A stretch of DNA of 17,989 nt from CAYVBN01 sp964538565 (lineage in GTDB: Bacteria > Pseudomonadota > Alphaproteobacteria > Rhizobiales > Xanthobacteraceae), in assembly GCA_964538565.1 (NCBI GenBank), contig CAZIGW010000161.1, forward strand, positions 1 through 17,989. The letters run 5' to 3'. Below are positions 1 through 6,918 of the stretch, in pieces. Positions within the stretch are counted from its first letter, which is position 1. Each line of letters starts with the position of its first letter. Made by a program: the position numbers and the translations under genes. The notes under the pieces were generated by a model. That model ran no database searches and was not told where the DNA came from. It saw only the letters and a list, made by a program, of their open reading frames with translations.

Positions 1-1
1 G

Positions 2-337
2 ATCAACCAGGGCGCGCTGCGCGGACTTGGCCTTGCGAGTCCCTCGCGCGTCGCATCGGTTCCGGGCGTGCCGACCTACGCGGAGGCAGGCTATCCGGAC
101 TTCTACGCGGCGTCGTGGGTCGGCTTCTTCGTGCCCGTCAAAACGCCCGACCCGGTCGTGGACAAGCTGAACGCGGAAGTGAACACCATTTTGGCCGAGC
201 CGGACGTCCAGGCGAAGCTCAAGGCGATCGGCTTCGACGCGATCCGCAAATCCCGGCCGGAGGCCGCGCGCTATTTCGACAGCGAAGTCCAGACCTGGGG
301 CAAGATGGCGCGCACCATCGGGCTTTCGCTCAACTGA
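2..337 (+). CDS. TctC/Bug-family periplasmic solute-binding protein, C-terminal part (5' end outside window)
   Basis: This is the last 111 codons of a gene that starts before the window; the frame is open from base 2 to the TGA at 335-337. The translation has the C-terminal features of tripartite tricarboxylate transporter receptors (TctC/Bug family): a segment VPGVPTYAEAGYPDF, then a WVGFFVP stretch, then an amphipathic helix with TPDPVVDKLNAEVNTIL and an end of the type LKAIGFDA. Family knowledge: these proteins bind carboxylates or other small acids in the periplasm and deliver them to a TctA/TctB membrane pair. No TctA or TctB gene is in the window, so the ligand and partner are unknown. 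The neighbouring minus-strand cluster converges on it, with a GC-rich hairpin between. Confidence 0.9.
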   Translation: MNQGALRGLGLASPSRVASVPGVPTYAEAGYPDFYAASWVGFFVPVKTPDPVVDKLNAEVNTILAEPDVQAKLKAIGFDAIRKSRPEAARYFDSEVQTWGKMARTIGLSLN

Positions 338-342
338 CGGGT

Positions 343-365
343 GGCGGCGGCCGCGCGCCGCCGCC
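343..365. terminator. GC-rich hairpin between convergent genes
   Basis: GGCGGCGGC (343-351) and GCCGCCGCC (357-365) form a perfect 9-bp stem with a 5-nt loop. It lies in the 34-bp gap between the stop codons of the binding-protein gene (+) and the CMD gene (-). There is no T-run on either side, so it is a candidate bidirectional terminator only. Confidence 0.45.
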
Positions 366-371
366 CGGACA

Positions 372-977
372 TTACCTTGAAGTCGCCGGCCGGTGCCGGC
401 TCGCGTCCCAGCCGTGCCCGGCCAGGTGCCTGTCGCCCACCTCGATCGGCTCCGGCTCGAGCGGCGTCTCCATCGTCACGTTCCAGCGTGCCAGGAAGCC
501 CGCCATGGCGACGGCTGCGAGGATTTCGACGATCTCCTCCTCGTTCCAGAACCGGCGCAGCTCGGCAAAGATCTCGTCGCTGACCGCGTTCGGCGTGGCG
601 CTCGCGGCCGCCGCGAAGGCGAGCGCCGCGCGCTCGGCGGGAGTGTAGTGGCTGCTTGTGCGGAAGTTGCCGATGTCGGCCAGCTTCTCGGCGCTGGCGC
701 CGAAGTGCAGCGCCCCGCTCGCCGTGTGCGCCATGCTGTAGGGATCGTTCGCCACCCGGCTCGCGACATGCGCGACGAGCCGCTTGAGGCCGCGATCGAC
801 GCGACTCTCCGGGTCCCAGATGGCGCGCTGCATTTCGACGAACGCCTTCACCAACTTGGGCTTGCGTTGCATGGTGAGAACGCTGTTGGGAACGAACCCC
901 AGCGTCTTGAAGAAGGAATCGAACTGTTCTTTCAGCTCGGGCGTGTGCTCGGGCGGAAGGGGGGCGAGACGCGGCAT
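372..977 (-). CDS. Carboxymuconolactone decarboxylase (CMD)-family protein lacking the CxxC cysteines
   Basis: A 201-residue protein with the all-helical CMD/AhpD fold: an N-terminal LPPEHTPELKEQFDSFFKTLGFVPNSVL segment split across residues 7-34, a core around 60-90 and a C-terminal half around 110-170 (YTPAERAALAFA, WNEEEIVEILAAVAMAGFLARWN). In AhpD-like members the core reads CxxCxxxH. Here the equivalent positions are Asn77, Tyr80 and His84 (NDPYSMAH), so both redox cysteines are gone and the histidine stays. It therefore cannot be a disulfide peroxidase of the AhpD type; a decarboxylase/hydrolase-like or structural role is possible. The ATG at 977 is chosen because the protein then begins MPRLAPLPPE, as such proteins often do. 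A TTG at 1007, 3 bp after the DoxX stop codon, would add 10 residues (211 aa). It is the last gene of the minus-strand run. Confidence 0.85.
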   Translation of the reverse strand: MPRLAPLPPEHTPELKEQFDSFFKTLGFVPNSVLTMQRKPKLVKAFVEMQRAIWDPESRVDRGLKRLVAHVASRVANDPYSMAHTASGALHFGASAEKLADIGNFRTSSHYTPAERAALAFAAAASATPNAVSDEIFAELRRFWNEEEIVEILAAVAMAGFLARWNVTMETPLEPEPIEVGDRHLAGHGWDASRHRPATSR

Positions 978-1010
978 CGGCGGACACTTCTTGTTGGAAC
1001 TCGACAAGGC

Positions 1011-1403
1011 TCAATGGACAGCCTGCAGCAAGAGCAGCAATCCACCGAGGATTCCGATGTTGGCGAGGAAGCCCAGTCGCATTCCGGTGCGTTTCATCGG
1101 GTCCTGCACCTCCCAGAAGCGCAGCAGCAGCGCCGTCGCCAGGACCGTGAAGGCGATCAGAATGACGACGCCGAGGTCGGCATGCCAACCGGCCAGGACG
1201 AGCGCGCAGCCGACGATCTCCATCGCGATTCCGATCCAGAACGTGAGGCGCGGCAACGGCGCGTGAAAGATCGTCAGGCGGTTCACGTGATCCTCGACCG
1301 CCGCCTTTCGCAGGTTCAGCGCCGTCGTGATCAGAAAGAACGCGGCGATCAGCAGCAGCCCGGCATTGCCGGGCAGCGATCCGGGATTGGCGAGTGCAGG
1401 CAT
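1011..1403 (-). CDS. DoxX-family small integral membrane protein
   Basis: A 130-residue protein with four predicted membrane helices at about 13-30, 52-72, 77-95 and 108-127. The segment WEVQDPMKRTGMRLGFLANI (98-116) before the last helix is typical of DoxX-family proteins. DoxX/DoxD relatives are inner-membrane proteins linked to thiosulfate/quinone or thiol redox reactions, but the function of most members is unknown. The frame is open upstream to 1610, but the ATG at 1403 is preferred: AGAGGGAG lies just upstream and the upstream extension is low-complexity Arg/Gly/Ser sequence. The stop codon is 3 bp from a possible TTG start, or 33 bp from the ATG, of the next CMD gene, so these two are probably cotranscribed. 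A 241-bp gap with a palindrome separates it from the MetE-like gene, so it may have its own promoter. Confidence 0.87.
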   Translation of the reverse strand: MPALANPGSLPGNAGLLLIAAFFLITTALNLRKAAVEDHVNRLTIFHAPLPRLTFWIGIAMEIVGCALVLAGWHADLGVVILIAFTVLATALLLRFWEVQDPMKRTGMRLGFLANIGILGGLLLLLQAVH

Positions 1404-1424
1404 TGACGTTTTCTCCCTCTGTTG

Positions 1425-1439
1425 GGCTCGAATCGAGCC
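1425..1439. promoter_or_regulatory. 15-bp perfect palindrome upstream of the DoxX gene
   Basis: GGCTCGA (1425-1431), one central A, and TCGAGCC (1433-1439) form a perfect inverted repeat. It lies 22 bp upstream of the DoxX start codon (1403) and just beyond the ribosome-binding site. It may be an operator or a 5'-leader hairpin. No convincing -35/-10 pair was found in 1440-1644. Confidence 0.35.
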
Positions 1440-1644
1440 ATCATGCGTTCGGAATGATGACGGGCGCGCAGGAGCGCGACCGCCACGCCGTCGACCAAAG
1501 CCGGCGCCGGCGATCATGCAGGGGCTCTCGATGGGTCCCCTCCCCGTGGATTTTCGTTCGTTGCGTCCTCCGACTTCCCATGCGACGTCCAATGACGCCG
1601 CACGTTGCACCGCTCCGCCGCGGCGGGCGGCGTCTCGTCCGCCG

Positions 1645-2814
1645 TCAGTGAGGCCGGCCCCAAAGCCGCGCGGACGCGATCTCGGCCCCCTGTCTGATCG
1701 AGCGGAGCTTGGCCCACACCACGTCCTCCGCGACCCATTCGCGCCCCGCGAACGTGCCGAATCCGCAGTCGGTGCCGGCGATGACCCGTTCGCGGTCGCC
1801 CACCGCCGCGACCGCCTCCTCGATGCGCCGCGCCACGATTTCCGGGTGCTCGACGAAGTTGCTGGTGGTCTCGATCACGCCGGGCACGAGCAGCAGATTG
1901 TCGGGAAGCTTGAAGCGGCGCAGCGCCTCGTATTCATGCTGATGGCGCGGGTTGGCGAACTCGATGCTCAGCGCGCCGACGCGCGCCTGCGCCAGGACCG
2001 GAAGCACCCGCGCGAGCGCGATGTCGTACGTATGCGGCCCATCCCAGTTGCCCCAGCAGCAGTGAAGCCGGACGCGATCGGGCGGAATACCGTCGAGCGC
2101 GCTGTTGATCGCCGCCACGTGCCGTTCGGCGATGGCGAGATATTCGGTTTCCGACTTGTCTTGGAAGACGATGTGGCGCTCCATCGCAAGGTCCGGCGCG
2201 TCGATCTGCAGGACGAGACCGCCGGCATGGATGGCGCGGTACTCGTTGCGCATCTCGCGCGCGAGCGCGAACAGGTAGTCGTCGTGCGAGGGATAGTACG
2301 CGTTGAGCAGCGTCGTCGCGATGATGCCGGGTGACGGCGCGGTCATGAAGCAGTCGGAGGGTTCCCGCCCGGCGGCGAGGGCCTGCTTGCGCAACACGGC
2401 GATCTCGCGCTCGATTGCGCTCGTGTCGCGATAGCGGATCTCGGCGACCGCCTGCGGCGCGTTGAACTGCTTGCCGCGGCGGGGAAAGCGCGCCATCAGC
2501 ATGCGCGCGTAGTCGGGAAAGTCGACGAATTCGCGCGGCGCCGGACGGTTCGATTCTCCGCCGAAGCCCGACATGCGCTGCGCCACGTAGGTCTGGAATC
2601 CGACCCGCCCCTGCTCGCCGTCGTTGGCGACGTCGACGCCGCAATCAAGCTGGCGCCGGAACACTTCGGCGACGCGGCGCTCGACCTCCGCATCGAGCGC
2701 CGCGTGATCGACGGAATCGCCGAGTTCCGCGCGAATGAGCAGCTCGCCGAGCGCTTCGCCGCGCGGCAGGCTGCCGACGTGCGTCACCAGGATGCGGTCC
2801 TCGCTCCGGCGCAT
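1645..2814 (-). CDS. MetE-core (cobalamin-independent methionine synthase-like) zinc alkyl-thiol transferase
   Basis: A 389-residue single-barrel protein resembling only the C-terminal catalytic half of MetE (full MetE is about 750 residues). The four zinc-ligand positions of the family are all visible: His251 and Cys253 in RLHCCWGN, Glu285 in LSIEFANP and Cys350 in AGTDCGFGT. The N-terminus RILVTHVGSLPR is the usual opening of this group. Known relatives include MetE itself, archaeal core MetE and the epoxyalkane:coenzyme M transferases of about 380 residues, all of which activate a thiol at zinc for alkyl transfer. The sequence cannot tell which thiol or alkyl donor is used here. The position downstream of a hydroxylase, reductase and CMD gene suggests catabolic rather than methionine synthesis duty (inference). 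The start at 2814 follows GGGGATGGC. The upstream CMD gene ends 53 bp away, with a strong hairpin in the gap. Confidence 0.88.
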   Translation of the reverse strand: MRRSEDRILVTHVGSLPRGEALGELLIRAELGDSVDHAALDAEVERRVAEVFRRQLDCGVDVANDGEQGRVGFQTYVAQRMSGFGGESNRPAPREFVDFPDYARMLMARFPRRGKQFNAPQAVAEIRYRDTSAIEREIAVLRKQALAAGREPSDCFMTAPSPGIIATTLLNAYYPSHDDYLFALAREMRNEYRAIHAGGLVLQIDAPDLAMERHIVFQDKSETEYLAIAERHVAAINSALDGIPPDRVRLHCCWGNWDGPHTYDIALARVLPVLAQARVGALSIEFANPRHQHEYEALRRFKLPDNLLLVPGVIETTSNFVEHPEIVARRIEEAVAAVGDRERVIAGTDCGFGTFAGREWVAEDVVWAKLRSIRQGAEIASARLWGRPH

Positions 2815-2825
2815 GCCATCCCCCC

Positions 2826-2848
2826 GCCGGCTGGAGGCGCCAGCCGGC
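2826..2848. terminator. Strong intercistronic hairpin inside the minus-strand cluster
   Basis: GCCGGCTGG (2826-2834) and CCAGCCGGC (2840-2848) form a perfect 9-bp stem with a 5-nt loop. It lies in the 53-bp gap between the CMD gene ending at 2868 and the MetE-like gene starting at 2814. No T-run follows on the minus strand, so partial termination, RNA-end stabilisation or processing are all possible. Confidence 0.4.
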
Positions 2849-2867
2849 TCCGCAGGCCCCTCGACGC

Positions 2868-3527
2868 TCAGGCGACCTTGCCGGACGCCGGCGTCGACTT
2901 CGATTTCGCCCAGTACTCGGGCGACGCCTTGCTGGCGGCCAGCTTCTGCGCGTCCTCGAATCCCGGCGCCATCGACGCCGTCGTTCCCGCCAGCACCTGG
3001 TGATGGTCGATGTTGAGCAGCCGCAGCCAGCTCTGCTGGCCCAGCGTCAGGCCGATCATGCAGCCGAGTTCGACGAGTTCCGGCTCGGTGAAGTTGCGGT
3101 GCATGCGGTCCCAGAAGGCGTCATCGGTGTTGAGATGCCAGGTGATCGCCTCCGCGTAGGCGAGCGCGGCCTTCTGCCGCTCGTTGTATTTCGTCGACTT
3201 TTCGAAGTTAAGCAGATCCATCACGTGATCTTCGATCAGCGCCCCGCTCGACGTCGCCTTCACCGAGCGCTGGTTGCCGCAGTATTCGCACTGGACCGAG
3301 CGTGACACGTAGAGCCGGCACAGCTCCTTGATGGCGTGGTCGAGCACCCCGTTGCGGAAGATGTCGCGCCACGAATTGGCAAAGAACCAGAAGCAGGCGG
3401 GCACGTGCGCGCGTACCGCAGAGCTCTCCGGCCGCGGCGTTCCTTCGCGCTGGCAGCGCTCCATCTCCTTGCGCATCTCGGCGTCCATCTTCTCGAAAGG
3501 GACGTAGCTGATCCTCTGCTTTGCCAT
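2868..3527 (-). CDS. CMD-family protein with a CxxC motif (AhpD-like, atypical)
   Basis: A 219-residue helical protein of the CMD superfamily. The core reads CEYCGNQRS, giving Cys80 and Cys83. The position where AhpD has its conserved His (Cys80 + 7) is Arg87. The second half has YNERQKAALAYAEAITW (114-130) and FTEPELVELGCMIGLTLGQQSWLRLLNID (146-174), the usual C-terminal helices. The CxxC pair could support thiol redox chemistry, but the missing His argues against a standard AhpD proton relay. The substrate is unknown. The ATG at 3527 has AGGAG seven bases upstream. It follows the HpaB-like gene by 37 bp, so cotranscription with the hydroxylase is likely. The last 30 residues are Lys/Ala/Ser-rich and probably disordered. 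Confidence 0.87.
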   Translation of the reverse strand: MAKQRISYVPFEKMDAEMRKEMERCQREGTPRPESSAVRAHVPACFWFFANSWRDIFRNGVLDHAIKELCRLYVSRSVQCEYCGNQRSVKATSSGALIEDHVMDLLNFEKSTKYNERQKAALAYAEAITWHLNTDDAFWDRMHRNFTEPELVELGCMIGLTLGQQSWLRLLNIDHHQVLAGTTASMAPGFEDAQKLAASKASPEYWAKSKSTPASGKVA

Positions 3528-3564
3528 GACTTCTCCTGGGCGGTTCGGTTTCTCGATCGGTTGT

Positions 3565-5163
3565 TTACGAGGCGGCGGCCGCCTGCGGGCGCGCGCCGCG
3601 CGCGGCGTCCTGCGCCTTGGCGTAGTCCGCCGTCGCCTTGTACTCGGTCATGCGGTCCTCGGGAACCTCGATGCCGGCGACTCGGCGCGCAAACGCCGCG
3701 AACGGGCCGGCACCGGTGAACTCGGCCCGCTTCATGGTCAGGGAGAGAAGCGTCTGCAGCGGCGTGCCGTTGAAATTCTCGAACATGAACAGCCGGCCGC
3801 CCCAGTCGGTGAGGTAAAGGTCGCGGATCACCCGGGCGAGCTTGATGCGGTCATAGGGCTCGCCGGCCGGACCCTTGTTGAGCCGCTCGAACCAGGGCCG
3901 CATGCGATCGTCCTGCCACTGCCTTTCGGTAGGGAACATCAGCGCGCTGCGGCCGCACAGATCGATGAGCTCGTGGATCATAGCGCCGAAATTTTCGAGA
4001 AAGAACACCCGCCCCCAGTTGAAGAGCTGGATGTCGGGTTTGTAGAGCCCGCCCGGCGTGTGGAACCCCTGGTCCTCGGATGCGAGAACGTGGGCGTACA
4101 CCGACTGCTGGAAGCCGATGATGCGTGCGAGCCGCGACTGCACCGCTTCGATCTTGGAGGTGCCGAGATGCTCGCAGATGAGGATCGCCAGCCCAGCCAG
4201 CAACTCGGCCCGCACCGCCTGGCGAACGAGCGCGTGGTAGTGCACCCAGTCGAACACGCGTTGCGGATAGAGCTTGGCGTGATCGGGATTGCCGATGTGA
4301 AAGACGTATTTCCACGGGATCAGCACGTTGTCGAACAGAACGGTCGAATCGAGCTCGTCGCCCTGCGCGGCGAGCGGATGCTCGACCGGATCTTCCTTAA
4401 CGACACTCTCGCGGCACACGATCGTGACGCCGCGTGCATTCGCCGGGCACACGCCGTAGATGATCTGGTCGCCCTTGGCGCCGGGACGGAAGAACACACC
4501 GAGGTGCAGGAAATCGCCGAACGCCGATCCGGTGCCGATCGCCTTCACGCCGTTCACCACGATGCCCTCGTCGTTCGTGGCGACGACGCGCAGCGCCGGC
4601 GAGGTACCGTGCGCCTCCGGACTTGATCGGTCCGCCTGCGGATCGACGAAGTGCGGAGCGCAGACGAGGTCGTTCTCCATCGCGTGGCGATAGAAGTTGA
4701 CGATGTTGTTCGCCAGGCCGCGGCCTTCGGCGCCGACCGCGGCCTTCTCCCACGGCTCCGGGTCGTCCACGTAGGTGACCAGGATGTAGTTCTGCACGTC
4801 GGGTGTGCGCGGGCACGACGCCGCAACGAAGTGCTTCATGATGAATTCGTGATACATGCGCTTGCGGACGAGCTGCTCCTTGGTCCGGTGCTGGAACCAG
4901 GTCATGGAGCGGCGCACGCCTTGGTCATCCACGAAGGTCAGTTCGTCGTAGAGTTCCTCGCGCCGGTGCAGGTCGAAGAATTCGGCGATGCGCGCCGCGT
5001 AGTCACGCGTCAGCCGATGGGTCGCGACGCTGTCGATCTTCTCGTTGCCGACCCAGACGACGCGCCCGTCGTTGAGCGATTTCAGATAATGCTCGCCGGT
5101 TCGCAGCGAGGTGCGCTGCCTGTCGGCGGCGGGAAGGTCGCGGCTCACGCCCATGGTGCTCAT
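3565..5163 (-). CDS. HpaB-type FADH2-dependent aromatic monooxygenase (4-hydroxyphenylacetate 3-hydroxylase family)
   Basis: A 532-residue protein of the group D two-component monooxygenases, close to E. coli HpaB in length (520). The N-terminal domain has TGEHYLKSLNDGR (22-34) and RTPD at 119-122. The middle beta domain has GVKAIGTGSAFGDFLHLGVFF (205-225) and LFDNVLIPWKYVFHIGNPD (276-294), which matches the family motif around the flavin site. The helical C-terminal half includes GGLYKPDIQLFNWGRVFFLENFGAMIHEL, split over 371-399. Such enzymes use reduced FAD from a partner reductase and O2 to hydroxylate phenols at the ortho position. Of the E. coli substrate-contact residues Arg113, Tyr117 and His155, I align Arg119, Val123 and His171, so the Tyr is lost. 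The C-terminal about 20 residues are Ala/Arg-rich. Its ATG overlaps the stop codon of the reductase gene (ATGA), which implies translational coupling. The exact substrate is not readable. Confidence 0.92.
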   Translation of the reverse strand: MSTMGVSRDLPAADRQRTSLRTGEHYLKSLNDGRVVWVGNEKIDSVATHRLTRDYAARIAEFFDLHRREELYDELTFVDDQGVRRSMTWFQHRTKEQLVRKRMYHEFIMKHFVAASCPRTPDVQNYILVTYVDDPEPWEKAAVGAEGRGLANNIVNFYRHAMENDLVCAPHFVDPQADRSSPEAHGTSPALRVVATNDEGIVVNGVKAIGTGSAFGDFLHLGVFFRPGAKGDQIIYGVCPANARGVTIVCRESVVKEDPVEHPLAAQGDELDSTVLFDNVLIPWKYVFHIGNPDHAKLYPQRVFDWVHYHALVRQAVRAELLAGLAILICEHLGTSKIEAVQSRLARIIGFQQSVYAHVLASEDQGFHTPGGLYKPDIQLFNWGRVFFLENFGAMIHELIDLCGRSALMFPTERQWQDDRMRPWFERLNKGPAGEPYDRIKLARVIRDLYLTDWGGRLFMFENFNGTPLQTLLSLTMKRAEFTGAGPFAAFARRVAGIEVPEDRMTEYKATADYAKAQDAARGARPQAAAAS

Positions 5164-5732
5164 ACCGACCTCGTCGTTGCATAGCTTCGCTGGTGATAGA
5201 TGAGCGGCTCGGCAGGTCCGGCATTCGCGGTCGCCACCACCCGCGCGATGAACATGCTATGCGTGCCGAATTCCTTCACGTCGACGATCTCGCAGTCGAG
5301 CGCGACGAGCGCACGCTCGCACACCGGGGCGCCGGTCACGAGCGTCGTCCAGCGCCCCTGCCCGAACCGCTCGGGCATCGGCACCCGCCCGATGCCGGCG
5401 AACATCTGCGAGAGATCCCGCTGCGCCGCATGCAGGCAGTTCACGCAGACAACGCGGTTGGCGCTGATGGCGGCATTGGTGGCGCTGTCACGGTGGACGC
5501 AGATCGCCACCAGCGGGGGGCGATCGCAGACGGCGCAGATCGCCGAACAAGTCAGCCCGGCCCGGCCGGCGGGTCCGTCGGTCGTCACGACCGAGACCGC
5601 CGTGCCGATCTTCGAGAAGGCGTCTCTGAACTCGATCGGCGATACCGCGCCCGTCCCCGGCAAGGCCGCCGGCCCCTTGGGCATCGACCGTTCGCAGGCC
5701 TGGCGCGGCGCGGATTCCGAGTCCGATTCCAT
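5160..5732 (-). CDS. HpaC-like flavin reductase domain protein
   Basis: A 190-residue flavin reductase-like protein (FMN-binding split barrel). The domain runs from about residue 33 (IEFRDAFSKIGTAVSVVTT) through GLTCSAICAVCDRPPLVAICVHRDS (59-83, in two strands) to the signature EFGTHSMFIARVV (154-166) and a final LIYHQRSYATT. It should supply FADH2 or FMNH2 from NAD(P)H to the monooxygenase encoded next, with which it shares an ATGA overlap. The first 30 residues are an extra Pro/Ser/Glu-rich tail not typical of HpaC; a start at Met17 (5684) would remove half of it. The ATG at 5732 is kept because GAGGGGAC precedes it. It is the first gene of the minus-strand cluster and is divergent from the LysR gene, which is its likely regulator. 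Confidence 0.9.
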   Translation of the reverse strand: MESDSESAPRQACERSMPKGPAALPGTGAVSPIEFRDAFSKIGTAVSVVTTDGPAGRAGLTCSAICAVCDRPPLVAICVHRDSATNAAISANRVVCVNCLHAAQRDLSQMFAGIGRVPMPERFGQGRWTTLVTGAPVCERALVALDCEIVDVKEFGTHSMFIARVVATANAGPAEPLIYHQRSYATTRSV

Positions 5733-5813
5733 GGCGTCCCCTCGGTCCAGCCGTTTGCGCCGCCCCGGCGTCCGGCCATCTGCGTTGTTGTCCGGCTAGC
5801 TTAGGCGGGGGAT

Positions 5814-5832
5814 GGTGCATATACTATTCACC
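5814..5832. promoter_or_regulatory. LysR-type operator candidate in the divergent promoter region
   Basis: The 19-bp sequence GGTGCATATACTATTCACC is an imperfect palindrome (7 of 9 positions pair) lying in the 101-bp gap between the reductase and LysR start codons. It contains AT-rich -10-like hexamers for both directions: TATACT (5820-5825) on plus and TAGTAT (5827-5822) on minus. The heptamer ACTATTC occurs at 5823 and again at 5846, 23 bp apart, as expected for LysR half-sites on one helix face. No good -35 boxes were found. Confidence 0.5.
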
Positions 5833-5833
5833 G

Positions 5834-6784
5834 ATGGGTATTCGGACTATTCCATCAGGTTATGATGGGCTCGACGTGCACCACCTGCAGGTGCTCGACG
5901 TCCTTCTGCGCGAGCACAGCCTGACGCGCGCCGCCAAGACGCTCGACGTCAGCCAGCCGGCGCTGAGCAAGACGCTCGCGCAACTGCGCCGTTATTTCTC
6001 CGATCCCCTGTTCGTGCGCGTCGCGCTGCGCATGGAGCCGACCGCGAAGGCGCAGCAGCTCGCATCGCCAGTGCGCGCCGTGCTTGCGCAGATGCAGGCG
6101 CTGCGCGCCGATCACGTCCCGTTCGACCCGACGACGTCGAAGCGTACGTTCAATTTCTGCGTCGTCGACGCCGGCGTGATCAAGCTGCTGCCTCCGCTCG
6201 TCAACCTGCTGCTCGGAGTGGCGCCGGGAATCCGCCTGCGCGCGGCCCAGCTCGACGCCGAGCACCTCGAGTCATGGCTGGAGTCGGGCAAGATCGACTT
6301 CGCGATGGGCTCGTTTGCGTCGCTGACCAAGGCCGTTCGGCGGCAGCGGTTGTGGACGGAGCGCTATGTCAGCGTCGTACGCAACGACCATCCGCGAATC
6401 CGAACGCGCCCCTCGTTGCGCGCATTCTCGGCCGAAAAGCACGTGCTGGTGTCGACCCAGGGAACCGGTCACGCCCACCGCGCCGCCGAGCGCGCGCTCG
6501 AAGCGGCCATTCCGGACGAAAACATCATCTGCCGGGTGCCGATGTTCATCGGGGCGGCGGTGCTCGCCAGGCACACCGACGCGGTCGCGACGCTGCCCTG
6601 GTCGATCGCCACGGTGCTGGCCCGCGATCTCGACCTTCGGCTGATGTCACCGCCCATCGCGCTGCCCAAGATCGACATCTGTCAGTACTGGCACGAGCGC
6701 TTTCACCGCGATGCGGGCAATCAGTGGATCCGCTCGGTGTTTGTCTCGCTGTTCGGCAGGCCGGCGCAGCGGCAGCGGCGGTGA
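5834..6784 (+). CDS. LysR-family transcriptional regulator
   Basis: A 316-residue protein with the LysR layout. The N-terminal winged helix-turn-helix is at about 16-75: HHLQVLDVLLREHSLTRAAK, then TLDVSQPALSKTLAQLRRYF, then DPLFVR. The periplasmic-binding-like effector domain runs from about 100 to 300. The HTH with DPLFVR resembles the NodD/NahR-like group, whose members often sense aromatic or phenolic compounds (family knowledge). It is divergent from the flavin reductase-hydroxylase cluster, the classical arrangement for a LysR activator and its target. The ATG at 5834 sits only 1 bp after the palindrome and has no ribosome-binding site. An in-frame GTG at 5876, preceded by GATGGG, would give a 302-residue protein starting just before HHLQVL. 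The start is therefore uncertain. Confidence 0.9.
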   Translation: MGIRTIPSGYDGLDVHHLQVLDVLLREHSLTRAAKTLDVSQPALSKTLAQLRRYFSDPLFVRVALRMEPTAKAQQLASPVRAVLAQMQALRADHVPFDPTTSKRTFNFCVVDAGVIKLLPPLVNLLLGVAPGIRLRAAQLDAEHLESWLESGKIDFAMGSFASLTKAVRRQRLWTERYVSVVRNDHPRIRTRPSLRAFSAEKHVLVSTQGTGHAHRAAERALEAAIPDENIICRVPMFIGAAVLARHTDAVATLPWSIATVLARDLDLRLMSPPIALPKIDICQYWHERFHRDAGNQWIRSVFVSLFGRPAQRQRR

Positions 6785-6869
6785 GGCGAACCGTCGAATC
6801 AGATCAAAGGCGTTCGGGCGTTAGAACGGCATGACTTTCTTCGAAGACCGTCCCGCTCCGACTTGGTTT

Positions 6870-6918
6870 GAGCATGATCTGTTCCGAAAACCGGCATCCA
6901 CTTTTCGGGATCATGCTC
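6870..6918. repeat. Rhizobiales-type intergenic palindromic repeat (RIME-like)
   Basis: The outer arms GAGCATGATC (6870-6879) and GATCATGCTC (6909-6918) and the inner arms CCGAAAA (6884-6890) and TTTTCGG (6902-6908) form a two-tier hairpin. From memory, elements of this kind (GAGCATGATC...CCGAAAA...TTTTCGG...GATCATGCTC) are scattered between genes in Bradyrhizobium and related genera and are akin to Rhizobium-specific intergenic mosaic elements. The preceding bases from about 6822 (AACGGCATGACTTTCTTCG) may belong to the same mosaic. It lies between the convergent LysR and barrel-protein genes and may act as a terminator. Its last base is the first base of the plus-strand CTA that is the barrel gene's TAG stop codon. 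Confidence 0.8.

Noticed and set aside
372..1007. TTG start at 1007 for the Cys-less CMD protein
   Set aside because: Not excluded, but the added residues (SSSNKKCPP) look unlike the family and TTG is less usual; the ATG at 977 was preferred.
3526..4626. 366-codon open frame on the plus strand over the first hydroxylase
   Set aside because: A shadow frame; no motifs, and the HpaB homologue on the minus strand is certain.
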